Program-made: the position numbers and the translations under genes
Shown here: piece by piece, positions 31,877 through 40,276 of the stretch
Numbering within the stretch: position 1 is the first letter of the stretch
Layout: each line of letters opens with the position of its first letter
From: Eubacteriales bacterium
Lineage (GTDB): Bacteria > Bacillota > Clostridia > Peptostreptococcales > Anaerovoracaceae
Reading direction: 5' to 3'
Assembly: GCA_028704515.1 (NCBI GenBank)
Contig: JAQWFH010000017.1
Span: forward strand, 1,690 to 41,965
DNA length: 40,276 nucleotides
The notes under the pieces: model-generated
Seen by the model: the letters and a program-made list of their open reading frames with translations, nothing else
What the model was told of the DNA's origin: nothing
The model's database searches: none

Positions 31877-32392
31877 CTATTCTTCGACTTCATTTTCCGT
31901 AGGTCTGTCTGTTGCCTCGGCCTTCTCTACTGCCTCTTCCGCACCTGTTTCATCTGTAACGGTCGGGTTCGGTATGATTATTTTCGGCTCGGCCAATTTC
32001 ATTATGCTGCTCAATGGGAAGCTGTTTCCGTCTATTATAACCTCTGTATTACCGTTATACAGATTCACCCCTTCAATAATCCCTATCGTCTCGTGCATGA
32101 ACCCGTCATCATCGATTTGTGCAACTGTGCCCTCCTTGCCAATCAAGGAAACGCTATACGCTGCAGTCGAGGCTTGCTTCATCTCCGAAAGTGCCTGAAC
32201 CATTGAAAATTGAGCCATTTGAGTTATAAACTGTGAATTATCAACTGGATTATTCATATCTTGATTTGACAACTGCGCCACCATCAAGGAAAAGAAATCT
32301 TCCATTGACAGCATGTTGTTTTGGCTGCTGCTCTTAGTTGTGCTGTTCGCTGTCATTTGTGCTGTTACGGAACTTGTTGCGTCTATCGCCAT
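31877..32392 (-). CDS. flgD: Flagellar hook cap / assembly protein FlgD
   Basis: A 171-aa exported scaffold for hook assembly. The N-terminal motif FFSLMVAQLSNQDMNNPVDN (33-52) is conserved, and the MAQFSMVQAL helix follows. The C-terminal part is short: a tudor-like beta unit (about 78-135) and an acidic Glu/Thr tail. The second Ig-like domain seen in enteric FlgD is missing, which is usual in Firmicutes. AAGGAGG precedes the ATG. Confidence 0.95.
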   Translation of the reverse strand: MAIDATSSVTAQMTANSTTKSSSQNNMLSMEDFFSLMVAQLSNQDMNNPVDNSQFITQMAQFSMVQALSEMKQASTAAYSVSLIGKEGTVAQIDDDGFMHETIGIIEGVNLYNGNTEVIIDGNSFPLSSIMKLAEPKIIIPNPTVTDETGAEEAVEKAEATDRPTENEVEE

Positions 32393-32406
32393 ATTTTCTC
32401 CCTCCT

Positions 32407-33708
32407 TTACACTGAGTAATTAAGTCTGTATTTTGCTCCTTCGTTAAAACTCAATTTTGAATTGAGATCCGGCTCTATCTGTAAAATACTTTGCTCGCCT
32501 GTGTTTGTATTATGTTCCGCATGTGTTTGCTGTTGCTGTCTTCTTTGGAACATGTTCGAGTTTTCATTTGCCGTAAAGCTTTGATTTTGTAGTTGTGATG
32601 AAGGCTCTGCTTCCTGTCTGCTCACGTGAACATTCTCAATCTGCACGTTTTGAATATTAAGCCCCAGCCCCTGTATCAGCTTGTCAACTTGCCCGGCCAG
32701 AAGGGCTTGCGTTTTTGCGCTTGCCGCAGCTATGTCTATAGTCATCTTCCCTGCCTCGAGCTTGAGCTTAATGTCTATGACGCCTAAACTTTCGGGTTTG
32801 AGCTGAAGACTAAATTCCTTTGGCCCTTGATTTTGCAATGTTTCCGTTATTGCCTTCTCAATCTGATTGTACGGCTGAGCTTTTGCTGTTGCATTAATTT
32901 GTTCATTTTGTATTGCTGTACTGTTATTCTCTATTGCGCCCGTGACACCTTTTAAAGCCGCCGCCATATGGTTGAGCTCCGGTTCAATTACCTTTTCAGA
33001 AAGCCCCTGCGTTTGCACATTTTTATTTGCATTCCCTATATTTTCAAGCTGTGCGGTTTCTGACTTGACCATACCCGAAATATTGGGCACACCTGTTTGT
33101 TGTTTTGCATTTGCAGGTTCAGGGTTACTTGCTACGCCAGGATTGTTTATCATTTCAGGATCTATTATTTCCGGATTTATCACTGCTTGATTTGTTACTG
33201 CCGGCATCCGGTTTGCAATTTTCGATTCCATCACCACATGAGCGATTTGATTGTGTAATGCTTGATTTTCCGGGCTATTCGATTGAGCCGGCTGTCCACC
33301 CAAGGCAGGATTCAGTAAAAGTTCGCCGGTTCCCGTCTGACTTTGAGGTTGTATTACAGTATTATCCTGCATTACCACTCCAAGCTTATTGCCCGAGGCC
33401 TCTTGCTGTTCTGTTACGGTAATGGGTGATTGTATAAACAAGCCCGCTATTGCCTTGCTGCTTTCCGAGGAATTTATGCAATTCATCATGCTACCGTCAT
33501 ATAAGCTTAGAAATTCTTCCATGTCCAAAGAGACATTTTCTGACGTTTCGGCTGGAAAGCCTTTGCATATCTTTACATTTTCACTTTGATTCAATTTGGA
33601 AAGCATTAGCTCTGAGAATTTAGTCTGTCCATTTAAATTTTCCTGAGGATTAGCAGATAATGTATTGCTTTCAATGCTGAGATTGCTTGATATTAGTCCG
33701 ATCTCCAA
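32407..33708 (-). CDS. fliK: Flagellar hook-length control protein FliK
   Basis: A 433-aa exported ruler. Residues 1-280 are low-complexity (Asn, Gln, Pro, Ser-rich) as expected of the extended ruler; about 285-375 is the Flg_hook domain (PKEFSLQLKPESLGVIDIKLKLEAGKMTIDIAAASAKTQALL), which binds FlhB to stop hook growth. The start is TTG at 33708 with AAAGGAGGTGA upstream. It is between fliJ and flgD as in other Firmicutes. Confidence 0.93.
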   Translation of the reverse strand: MEIGLISSNLSIESNTLSANPQENLNGQTKFSELMLSKLNQSENVKICKGFPAETSENVSLDMEEFLSLYDGSMMNCINSSESSKAIAGLFIQSPITVTEQQEASGNKLGVVMQDNTVIQPQSQTGTGELLLNPALGGQPAQSNSPENQALHNQIAHVVMESKIANRMPAVTNQAVINPEIIDPEMINNPGVASNPEPANAKQQTGVPNISGMVKSETAQLENIGNANKNVQTQGLSEKVIEPELNHMAAALKGVTGAIENNSTAIQNEQINATAKAQPYNQIEKAITETLQNQGPKEFSLQLKPESLGVIDIKLKLEAGKMTIDIAAASAKTQALLAGQVDKLIQGLGLNIQNVQIENVHVSRQEAEPSSQLQNQSFTANENSNMFQRRQQQQTHAEHNTNTGEQSILQIEPDLNSKLSFNEGAKYRLNYSV

Positions 33709-33747
33709 TTTTTCTCACCTCCTTTCGATAATAGTATATATTCAAAA

Positions 33748-34200
33748 TCACGAAATCTCTTTTGCCATTATCCGTGATGCCGAGATGAATTCTTCAACCA
33801 AATTCTCTGATTTTTTCAGTGTTTCCTTTTGATATTCTTCATACTGTGCATCTTTTAGAGTTTCAAGTGATTTGGAATCAAGTTTTAATTCTTTTATAAC
33901 TTGTATCTGAGAGTTTACTTGTGCCGTTATGTTTGTTACTTCTGCCTCTTGAATTTCTATCAAGTCTTTTAAATGCTCTACATATCTTGAATACAATCGG
34001 CATTTTACCGGAGATACATTCCCGAGCATACTCTCCTCGAGCTTTTTACTGCAATCGGCAAGCTGGGCCTCAAGAGTCTTTAGCTTGTTATTAGCTTTAT
34101 TTAATTTTTCGTTTAAAACGGTTAGCTTTGCAGTCTCGTTTTCAAGAAGCTGCTCCTTGTACGATAATATTTTCTCGAGCCGAAATTCAAATTTCTTCAT
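33748..34200 (-). CDS. fliJ: Flagellar export chaperone-escort protein FliJ
   Basis: A 150-aa coiled-coil protein with heptad-like repeats along nearly its full length (about 10-140) and the FliJ opening KKFEFRLEKILSYKEQLLENE. It is the central stalk of the export ATPase. ATG overlaps the fliI stop by four bases (ATGA). Confidence 0.95.
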   Translation of the reverse strand: MKKFEFRLEKILSYKEQLLENETAKLTVLNEKLNKANNKLKTLEAQLADCSKKLEESMLGNVSPVKCRLYSRYVEHLKDLIEIQEAEVTNITAQVNSQIQVIKELKLDSKSLETLKDAQYEEYQKETLKKSENLVEEFISASRIMAKEIS

Positions 34201-35531
34201 GATACTGTTTCCTTTATGATTCTAACGGTTTCGGGAAAATCGAATTTTTCAAAAACCCTTTGCTGCAAAAATTCATTAATGCCACCAATTTTTTCTATCG
34301 CACTATCAAGCTCTTTGTTTGTCCCCTTTTTATATGCCCCGATATTTATCAAGTCCGAATTAGCTTCGTATACAGCCATTATATTTCTCATTTTCCTTGC
34401 GGCCTCAAGGTGCTCTTTGTCTGCGATATCATTCATAAGTCTGCTGACACTTCCTGACACATCTATAGCCGGGTAATGATTCCTAGCTGCTATCTTTCTT
34501 GATAACAAGATATGTCCGTCAATAATACCTCTTACTGTATCTGAGATCGGCTCATTAACGTCATCTCCTTCTACAAGCACCGTATATATTCCGGTAATCG
34601 ATCCTCTTTCAAAGTTCCCAGTACGCTCCAGCAGTTTTGGCATCATCGAGTATATTGAAGGGGTATAGCCTCGAGCCACGGGCGGTTCACCGGTAGCAAG
34701 CCCTATTTCCCTCTGTGCCATTGCGAATCTCGTAAGGGAGTCCATCATCAGAAGAACATCCTTCCCTGCATCTTTGAAATACTCCGCAATAGTCGTGGCC
34801 GTCAACGCGCATTTCATACGTTGCATTGCCGGTTGGTCTGATGTCGCGACTACAAGTATAGATCTTGCAAGCCCTTCCTCTCCTAGGTCCCTTTCAAGGA
34901 ATTCTCTTACTTCTCTTCCTCTCTCTCCTACAAGAGCGATTACGTTAATATCTGCCTTTACATTCCTCGCAATCATGCCCAACAATGTACTTTTGCCGAC
35001 GCCACTCCCGGAAAATATACCCATTCTTTGCCCTTTGCCTATAGTCAATGTTCCATCTATTGCTTTGACTCCAAATTCGAGAATATCCTTTATCCTCGGA
35101 CGCCCGAGGGGGTTTGACGCTGTGTTTGAAACCTCGTACGGAACGCCTCCTTTTACCGGCTCCATTCCGTCTATAGGCTGACCACAAGCATCTATAACTC
35201 TTCCTATCAATTGCTCTGAAATTTCTATTTTTAAGGTTGAACCTGTGTTTTCAACAGTATTGCCCGCACTAATGCCGTCGGGTTCATCATATGGCATCAG
35301 CAAGACCTTGTTTCCTCTAAATCCAACAACCTCAGCATTTATGAAGCTGTCCCTGTCTCGATTGTAAATCCTACACAGATCTCCGATGCTGCAAGCGGGT
35401 CCGACGGATTCAATCATCATTCCCACAACCTTTTCAATTCTTCCAAAGCGCATTACAGTATCTGTGTTTTTTATCACGTTATGTATTTTTTCGAAGTCAA
35501 GACCTTTGCCTGCACCTTTAAAGCGTTGCAT
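34197..35531 (-). CDS. fliI: Flagellum-specific export ATPase FliI
   Basis: A 444-aa F1-like ATPase with Walker A GSGVGKST (175-182), Walker B LLMMDSLTRFAMAQREIGLATGEPP, and the ARGYTPSIYSMMPKLLERTG region. The N-terminal beta-barrel covers about 28-100. It overlaps fliH by 14 nt, with AAGGAGG within the fliH end, so the two are translationally coupled. Confidence 0.98.
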   Translation of the reverse strand: MQRFKGAGKGLDFEKIHNVIKNTDTVMRFGRIEKVVGMMIESVGPACSIGDLCRIYNRDRDSFINAEVVGFRGNKVLLMPYDEPDGISAGNTVENTGSTLKIEISEQLIGRVIDACGQPIDGMEPVKGGVPYEVSNTASNPLGRPRIKDILEFGVKAIDGTLTIGKGQRMGIFSGSGVGKSTLLGMIARNVKADINVIALVGERGREVREFLERDLGEEGLARSILVVATSDQPAMQRMKCALTATTIAEYFKDAGKDVLLMMDSLTRFAMAQREIGLATGEPPVARGYTPSIYSMMPKLLERTGNFERGSITGIYTVLVEGDDVNEPISDTVRGIIDGHILLSRKIAARNHYPAIDVSGSVSRLMNDIADKEHLEAARKMRNIMAVYEANSDLINIGAYKKGTNKELDSAIEKIGGINEFLQQRVFEKFDFPETVRIIKETVS

Positions 35532-36282
35532 TTACGGCCTCCTTCAAAGTTTTAATTTGATTGTTAATGCTTATGTCAATAGTTCCTTCTTCTGTTTCTA
35601 TCATCAGCTTGTCATCTTCCTTTAGAACGACGACCTTTGCATCCTTCCAATTTTCCTTGAGCTTTTTTGACACAGCCTTGCTCATGTTCAAATCCAGTGT
35701 CTTATCATATTCGGAGACATACAGCCTAACTAGGCTTTGCTCTTCCTTTAAAATATCTTCAAGCATCTCGCCTATCGCATCCTCCGACATACTCATCTGC
35801 TGGCGCATAATTTTTTCTGCAATGGCAAAGGAAAGGTTCACAAGATCGTGCTGCTGCGACCTTACCATTTGTTCTAAATGGTTGTTCATCATTAGCGCAA
35901 ATTTCTCTATTTCTTCCAGCCCCAAAGATACTGCCTTGAGTGCTTCTTCCTTACCGGCCAGAAGACCCTGAGAGTATCCATAATTGTAGCCTTTTTTCTC
36001 GGCGTCATCCATAAGCTTTCTGCTCATTTTTTGTGCTTGATTAATTGTGGCATTGGCACGCTTTTCGGCTTCTTGGTCGATATGGCGAGACTTCTTTAGA
36101 GCCGTGCTTATCATAGTTTCTCTTTGTTGCCTTAGATCGTCTAAGAACTTATCCGCGACTCCTTCTATTTCTTGCTTATTAACAGCTTTAAAATTTATCG
36201 AATGAATTTCATTGACATTGTTTTTATGTTTCTTATCCATGGAAATCTCAATGCTTTTCCCGGCTTTAACGATACTAGACAA
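35518..36282 (-). CDS. fliH: Flagellar export ATPase regulator FliH
   Basis: A 254-aa protein with a long helical, charged N-terminal half (about 25-125) including the GYNYGYSQGLLAGKEEA stretch (related to the GxxxG repeat of FliH), and a C-terminal domain (about 130-250) ending in ISNNQI..EAVNATL, like the V-ATPase E subunit. The start is a TTG at 36282, with AAAGGATG upstream, overlapping fliG by eight bases. An ATG at residue 16 is a possible alternative. Confidence 0.93.
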   Translation of the reverse strand: MSSIVKAGKSIEISMDKKHKNNVNEIHSINFKAVNKQEIEGVADKFLDDLRQQRETMISTALKKSRHIDQEAEKRANATINQAQKMSRKLMDDAEKKGYNYGYSQGLLAGKEEALKAVSLGLEEIEKFALMMNNHLEQMVRSQQHDLVNLSFAIAEKIMRQQMSMSEDAIGEMLEDILKEEQSLVRLYVSEYDKTLDLNMSKAVSKKLKENWKDAKVVVLKEDDKLMIETEEGTIDISINNQIKTLKEAVNATL

Positions 36283-37279
36283 TTATATCATCCTTTCCAC
36301 CCTTCATTATGACAATTTCCCCTTCTTCTTCCAACCTTCGGATAATCGCCACAATTTTTTGCTGTGCTTCCTCGACATCTCTGACCCTGACATTATGCAG
36401 GTATTCCATTTCGCTTCTGACGTTGTCTCCCATACGCTGTGTCATATTTGAATATATCATTTCGGCAACGTCCTTGTTTGCTCCCTTTAGTGCAATGGCC
36501 ATTTCCTTGAGGTCCACTTCCCTGAGAAATCTTTGAATGGACATAGCATCTAAAATTGTAATATCCTCGAAAACAAACATTCGTTTTCTGATTTCTTCTG
36601 ACAGCTTCGGGTCTATTCTGTTTAATTCATCAAATATGAATTTTTCTGACCCTCTATCTATATTGTTCATGATTTCTGCAATGTAATTTACCCCGCCAAC
36701 CTCCAGAAGGTCGATGGACGCCACCGATTCAAACTTTCTCTCTAGGATGGCTTCCACCTGCCTGATTACATCAGGTGATGTCCTGTCCATCTTTGCAATT
36801 CTCTCAACGACATCCACGCGTATATTCTTCGGAAGCTCAGCTATTATAGAGGATGCTTGATCCGCTCTCGCGTAAGAAAGAATCATCGCGATAGTCTGAG
36901 GGTGCTCATTTACAATCATATTCATCAGATTCTTATAGTCAGCTTTTCTTATGAATTCAAAGGCCTTTGTTCTTAAAGTTTTTGTTACACGCTCCAAAAG
37001 GGCCGTGCCTTGCTGAACTCCAAAAGCTTTTTCAAGTACAACCTTTGCATAAGCAACACCGCCTTCGAGATAAACCTTTTGTGCAACGCACAGACCGTAA
37101 AATTCATCTATCACCGTATCGGATACATCTGGGGCTAAGGATTCCTGCCTAGTTATTTCATATGTAAGTTTTTCAATATCCTCTTCATGAAGATGCTTGT
37201 AAATACGTGATGCCACATCCGCTCCGAGAGATATAATTACTTGTGCGGCCTTTTGCTTGGATGTTAAACTTTTTACCAT
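36275..37279 (-). CDS. fliG: Flagellar motor switch protein FliG
   Basis: A 334-aa rotor protein. N-terminal domain binds FliF; the middle has EHPQT (residues about 125-129) for FliM contact; the C-terminal domain ends with the charged torque helix (RFLREVDLKEMAIALKGANKDVAEMIYSNMTQR). Residues for stator interaction are conserved. It overlaps fliH by eight bases. Confidence 0.98.
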   Translation of the reverse strand: MVKSLTSKQKAAQVIISLGADVASRIYKHLHEEDIEKLTYEITRQESLAPDVSDTVIDEFYGLCVAQKVYLEGGVAYAKVVLEKAFGVQQGTALLERVTKTLRTKAFEFIRKADYKNLMNMIVNEHPQTIAMILSYARADQASSIIAELPKNIRVDVVERIAKMDRTSPDVIRQVEAILERKFESVASIDLLEVGGVNYIAEIMNNIDRGSEKFIFDELNRIDPKLSEEIRKRMFVFEDITILDAMSIQRFLREVDLKEMAIALKGANKDVAEMIYSNMTQRMGDNVRSEMEYLHNVRVRDVEEAQQKIVAIIRRLEEEGEIVIMKGGKDDIIV

Positions 37280-37304
37280 TATTTTTTATCCTTATACTGC
37301 TGTT

Positions 37305-38885
37305 TTATGAATCCCCATCACTTCTGAGCCATGATTTTATCATTTGAGCTGCAATTTCAGGGTTACTTATCGCAAATTCCTTTATTTCGTCGCGCTTCAA
37401 GTCTAACGGCTGTTTAATCGGAATAGGATCGACACCTTCTATCGGTTGTCCATCTTTCCCGAAAAGCGTGTTAAGTGCTGCTGCCTTTTCTTCCTCGGCA
37501 ATCCTTTCGGCTATTGCAAGTTCTTCTTCCAGTTGTTTCTTTTTTCTCGCTCTTAAGAGCAACAATACGACTGTCAAAATAATTATAAGTAATACTGCTC
37601 CTATGATAATGAAAGGCAATATGCTTTTGATGCTTTCTTCTGCTACATCTGCCATGGTCTCCTCATCCGGTTGTGAAAATCTGAAATTTTGAACAGTTAC
37701 ATCCTCGGGGGCAACGCCTGCAGCAAACGCAACAAGTTCCATAACACTTTCGCGCTCACCCGCCTCAAACGATGCCTTATCTACAGCAACACCGATTGAA
37801 ATTGCTTCTATCTTAGCTCCTTTGTTTTGTGACTGAGATTTTATCTGACTGACTTGGTACTTTATATTTTCACTGCTGCTGCTCGACGAGCTGTTCCCGG
37901 AACCGCCGTTTGTCGTATACGTCGGTATTTGTGAATTGCTTTCCGTCCCCGGTACTCCTCCGTCCTGTTGCGTGCTTGACGAGGATTCGTCGGTACTGGT
38001 TTCTTCGCTGACAACACCTGTGTTATCTCCGTCGTCTGACGGTTGGTAGAGGTTTTCTTCGGTTACAAGATCGTCAACGTTTATCGTAGCAGTAACGGCA
38101 ACCTTTATTTTCGAGCTGTCATACGGCCCGTCAAGAATTCCGTAAACCTTTTTCCTTAAATCACTTTCAATTTCCCTTGTGATATTGAGCTTTAATTGTT
38201 CAGGGGTTCTGGCGATCGAATCACCTTCAATCAAATCGTTTCCCTGACCGTCCAAAATCGTGACGTTCTGGTTTTTAAGCCCTACAACGGATCCCGATAC
38301 AAGGTTTTGAATACCAATTATTTGCTTTTCGCTCAACGACGTTCCCGATTTCATATGTACTATTATAGAGGCTGTAGGGTCTTCCTTTTCCTGTAAATAG
38401 AAGGAACTGTCGCCCGGAGCGGCAATTGTTACTACCGCATCCTTTACGTTCTCTAATGTCTTAATACTTGCTGCAATTCTCTCTTGCAACTGCATAGTTT
38501 CGTATTGCTTTCTCTGATAGTCCGTTGTGAGCATCCCGCTTGACTGCTCAATTAAATAATAGTTCAAGCCGCTTTTGGGATACCCTTCAGTAGCGAGGGA
38601 CATTCTGACATTTGACTCTTCCTCCTTCAAAACCATGATGGAGCCGCCTTCTGTCTTTGCATCCACGCCCATTTCCTGCAGCTTTGCCATTATCTCGGTG
38701 TTTTCTGTTGCGGCTAGATCCTCAAAAATTACCACATAATCCTTTGAATTGAGTACAATACTCAAAGCAACCGCTAAGATAAGGGTAATTACAGCACCTG
38801 CGATGATAATCTTTCTCATCTTGCTTGAGGCATTGCTCCAGAACTGCTTAAATGTTTCAATTATTTTTTTTATCTGTTCATTCAT
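37305..38885 (-). CDS. fliF: Flagellar MS-ring protein FliF
   Basis: A 526-aa membrane protein with two membrane helices (about 25-46 and 428-450), the PrgK/YscJ ring modules (about 48-220), and a cytoplasmic C-terminal FliG-binding tail ending VAQMIKSWLRSDGDS. The periplasmic loop near 285-335 is Ser/Gly/Thr-rich low complexity. It is 81 bases after fliE and forms the base for the type III gate. Confidence 0.98.
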   Translation of the reverse strand: MNEQIKKIIETFKQFWSNASSKMRKIIIAGAVITLILAVALSIVLNSKDYVVIFEDLAATENTEIMAKLQEMGVDAKTEGGSIMVLKEEESNVRMSLATEGYPKSGLNYYLIEQSSGMLTTDYQRKQYETMQLQERIAASIKTLENVKDAVVTIAAPGDSSFYLQEKEDPTASIIVHMKSGTSLSEKQIIGIQNLVSGSVVGLKNQNVTILDGQGNDLIEGDSIARTPEQLKLNITREIESDLRKKVYGILDGPYDSSKIKVAVTATINVDDLVTEENLYQPSDDGDNTGVVSEETSTDESSSSTQQDGGVPGTESNSQIPTYTTNGGSGNSSSSSSSENIKYQVSQIKSQSQNKGAKIEAISIGVAVDKASFEAGERESVMELVAFAAGVAPEDVTVQNFRFSQPDEETMADVAEESIKSILPFIIIGAVLLIIILTVVLLLLRARKKKQLEEELAIAERIAEEEKAAALNTLFGKDGQPIEGVDPIPIKQPLDLKRDEIKEFAISNPEIAAQMIKSWLRSDGDS

Positions 38886-38966
38886 GTTTTTTATTCATCC
38901 ATCGGTAAATTATTGTTGTTTTTCATGCCTGCAGAACAGAAAAGTCGTTCTAGCAGCTTTGCCATA

Positions 38967-39290
38967 CTAAAGGTTTGTCCGCATGACTTCCGAATACGCA
39001 TCCAGCACCTTATTTCTCAGCTGTACCATCGTGCTCAACGCCATCTCGGCTTTCCCTGCATTTATCATAATTGTATGGAGGTCGTCCATATTTCCGATCG
39101 ATAAATTATAGGCATCCATTTTTGTGGCTGCTTCCGTTTTTTCCACGTTGTCAATAATGCCCTGAAACATCTCTTTAAAACTGCCGGAACCGATGTTTTC
39201 ATCAGCTTTCCCCGCGTTTATTCCAGGTTCATTGCCAATTGATTTTATTACATTCACATCTATTTTTGAATTCATGGGAACGATAAACAT
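38967..39290 (-). CDS. fliE: Flagellar hook-basal body protein FliE
   Basis: A 107-aa protein joining the MS ring to the rod, with typical SFKEMFQGIIDNVEKTEAATKMDAYNLSIGNMDDLHTIMINAGKAEMALSTMVQLRNKVLDAYSEVMR across residues 37-103. It is between flgC and fliF. AGAGAGG precedes the ATG. Confidence 0.96.
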   Translation of the reverse strand: MFIVPMNSKIDVNVIKSIGNEPGINAGKADENIGSGSFKEMFQGIIDNVEKTEAATKMDAYNLSIGNMDDLHTIMINAGKAEMALSTMVQLRNKVLDAYSEVMRTNL

Positions 39291-39333
39291 ATTTTACCTC
39301 TCTTTTTGCTTAATAATTTGCCTTATACCGTCG

Positions 39334-39801
39334 TTATCTTCCGATTTCCAAGGCCTTAAGCGCCATGGCTTTAATTGCATTGAATGCAGTTACATTGCTT
39401 TCAAATGCTCTGCTTGCCGACATCATATCTATCATTTCCTGAGCTGTATTGACATTTGACAGCATCACATATCCGTTTTCGTCCGCATCGGGGTGCCCCG
39501 GATTATATACGGGAACAAATGCCGAATTATCCTCTATGATATTATCTATCTTGACACCTGCGGTACTCACTTTGGAAGCGTCTATACCTGAGCCTGCTTT
39601 TGAAGCTTTGTCAAGCGCCGTCTTAAAGTCAGTCCGCGGATCGGTCATGCTTCTCATTACTACCATTTTTCTCTTGTAAGGCTGCCCGTTCTCAGTTCTC
39701 GTCGCCTGGGCATTTGCTATATTCTGAGAAATAATGTCCATTCTCAGCTTTTGAGCTGTCATTGCCGACCCTGAAATATTAAAAGATCTTAGAAATTCCA
39801 T
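39334..39801 (-). CDS. flgC: Flagellar basal-body rod protein FlgC
   Basis: A 155-aa proximal rod protein with MTAQKLRMDIISQNIANAQATRTENG at the start, central PHPDADENGYVMLSNVN-type segment (here PGHPDADENGYVMLSNVN) and C-terminal helix. It lies between flgB and fliE, two bases after flgB; the ATG has GGGAAGAAG upstream. Confidence 0.97.
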   Translation of the reverse strand: MEFLRSFNISGSAMTAQKLRMDIISQNIANAQATRTENGQPYKRKMVVMRSMTDPRTDFKTALDKASKAGSGIDASKVSTAGVKIDNIIEDNSAFVPVYNPGHPDADENGYVMLSNVNTAQEMIDMMSASRAFESNVTAFNAIKAMALKALEIGR

Positions 39802-39803
39802 AA

Positions 39804-40205
39804 TTACTTCTTCCCTTCGCTTATCGCATACCTCATCCTTGAAAACATATCTGTCATACTTCTTGTCAAGTATTGGTATTGAATTTGTGTTCTCGCCATC
39901 TCTATGTTTTCTACATCAGCGTTGACGTTGTTTCCGTCCAGACGCTCGCTCGTCGAATAATCCTTTTGCACTTTTATTTCCGCCTGCAAAACATCACTGA
40001 TGCCTCTTTTGATTTCTCTGGCGCTTGCGGCACTTTCTTGAATTTTAGCCACTTCACTCTGTAAGGATTCTTCAAACGATACCCTCACAGCTTTATAGCC
40101 GGGGGTTTCTTGATTGGCAATGTTGTTTGCAATGGCCCTCTGCTTTTGCCAGGTCCCATCCATGGCCCTTTGCAGGATCGCAAGAGCGTACGAATCTCCA
40201 ATCAT
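39804..40205 (-). CDS. flgB: Flagellar basal-body rod protein FlgB
   Basis: A 133-aa proximal rod protein that starts the fla/che operon: QRAMDGTWQKQRAIANNIANQETPGYK near the N-terminus (NNIANxxTPGYK), and C-terminal IEMARTQIQYQYLTRSM. ATG at 40205 has AAAGGAGG seven bases upstream; the frame stays open seven codons further, where no ribosome-binding site is seen. No convincing operon promoter can be placed in the 71 bases left before the window edge. Confidence 0.97.
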   Translation of the reverse strand: MIGDSYALAILQRAMDGTWQKQRAIANNIANQETPGYKAVRVSFEESLQSEVAKIQESAASAREIKRGISDVLQAEIKVQKDYSTSERLDGNNVNADVENIEMARTQIQYQYLTRSMTDMFSRMRYAISEGKK

Positions 40206-40276
40206 GCTATTACCTCCTTTTTGCATGCTTTATGCACATATAATACTCCCCAAAAAAAGACAAAAGCCCTTTTGGT

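Noticed and set aside
40206-40276. Promoter and upstream terminator at the window edge
   Set aside because: The minus strand carries GGGCTTTTG followed by T7, which may be the right arm of a terminator of the preceding gene, but the left arm lies outside the window. TATTAT at the -10 position has no -35 at 17 bases, so no promoter is called.
1-40276. CRISPR arrays, insertion sequences, tRNA or rRNA genes, integrase or phage genes
   Set aside because: No regular spaced repeats, transposase motifs, or cloverleaf sequences were seen; all stretches are accounted for by flagellar, chemotaxis, signalling or metabolic genes.

Overview
The window is a motility and chemotaxis locus of a low-GC Gram-positive bacterium, most likely a member of the Clostridia. 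The evidence is the Firmicutes-type switch protein FliY, the CheC/CheD pair, a sigma-28 gene inside the flagellar operon, AT-rich intergenic DNA, strong AGGAGG ribosome-binding sites and frequent TTG/GTG starts. A PdaA-like cortex deacetylase hints at a spore former. The family cannot be fixed from the sequence alone. No rRNA, tRNA, CRISPR array or insertion sequence was seen, and no gene-free stretch is longer than about 240 bases.

Layout. (1) Bases 22-6365, minus strand: an unknown 150-aa protein, a PdaA-like deacetylase, an F420-0:glutamate-ligase-family protein, an M24 aminopeptidase P, a stand-alone FlhB C-terminal paralogue (FlhX/YlqH type) and a large protein with a FliK-like C-terminus (YlqG type). 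A sigma-A-type promoter lies upstream of the last gene. (2) Bases 6502-11455, plus strand: cheA, fliD, fliS and a FliT/FlgN-like chaperone gene. A near-perfect sigma-28 promoter precedes fliD and a weaker one precedes cheA. (3) Bases 11483-13859, minus strand: an HD-GYP phosphodiesterase gene followed by a gene joining a J domain to a dead GGDEF domain. The pair has its own promoter and shares a perfect bidirectional terminator with unit 2. (4) Bases 14101-40205, minus strand: a 26-kb fla/che operon, flgB-flgC-fliE-fliF-fliG-fliH-fliI-fliJ-fliK-flgD-TIGR02530-flgE-flbD-fliM-fliY-cheY-fliO-fliP-fliQ-fliR-flhB-flhA-sigD-flgF/G-flgG-fapA-pilZ-parA-comFB-cheC-cheD-cheW, ending in an intrinsic terminator.

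How it works together. Unit 4 encodes the rod, MS ring, switch, export gate and ATPase, hook and hook-length control, then sigma-28. Sigma-28 should then turn on the late unit 2 (filament cap and its chaperones, CheA). CheC, CheD, FliY, CheY, CheW and CheA form a Firmicutes-type chemotaxis core. No cheB, cheR, motA, motB, fliL, flhF, flhG, flgK, flgL, flgM or flagellin gene is present, so these must lie elsewhere or be missing.

The most unusual content is a cyclic-di-GMP theme woven into the locus: a PilZ protein, a ComFB-family protein (a family recently reported to bind cyclic dinucleotides) whose gene overlaps a ParA ATPase gene by 17 nt, an apparently active HD-GYP enzyme, and a co-transcribed J-domain/degenerate-GGDEF fusion. 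The ParA-ComFB pair sits in an operon that lacks the usual flhF-flhG module. A second FlhB-C/FliK-like pair 15 kb away suggests an additional export-switching device.
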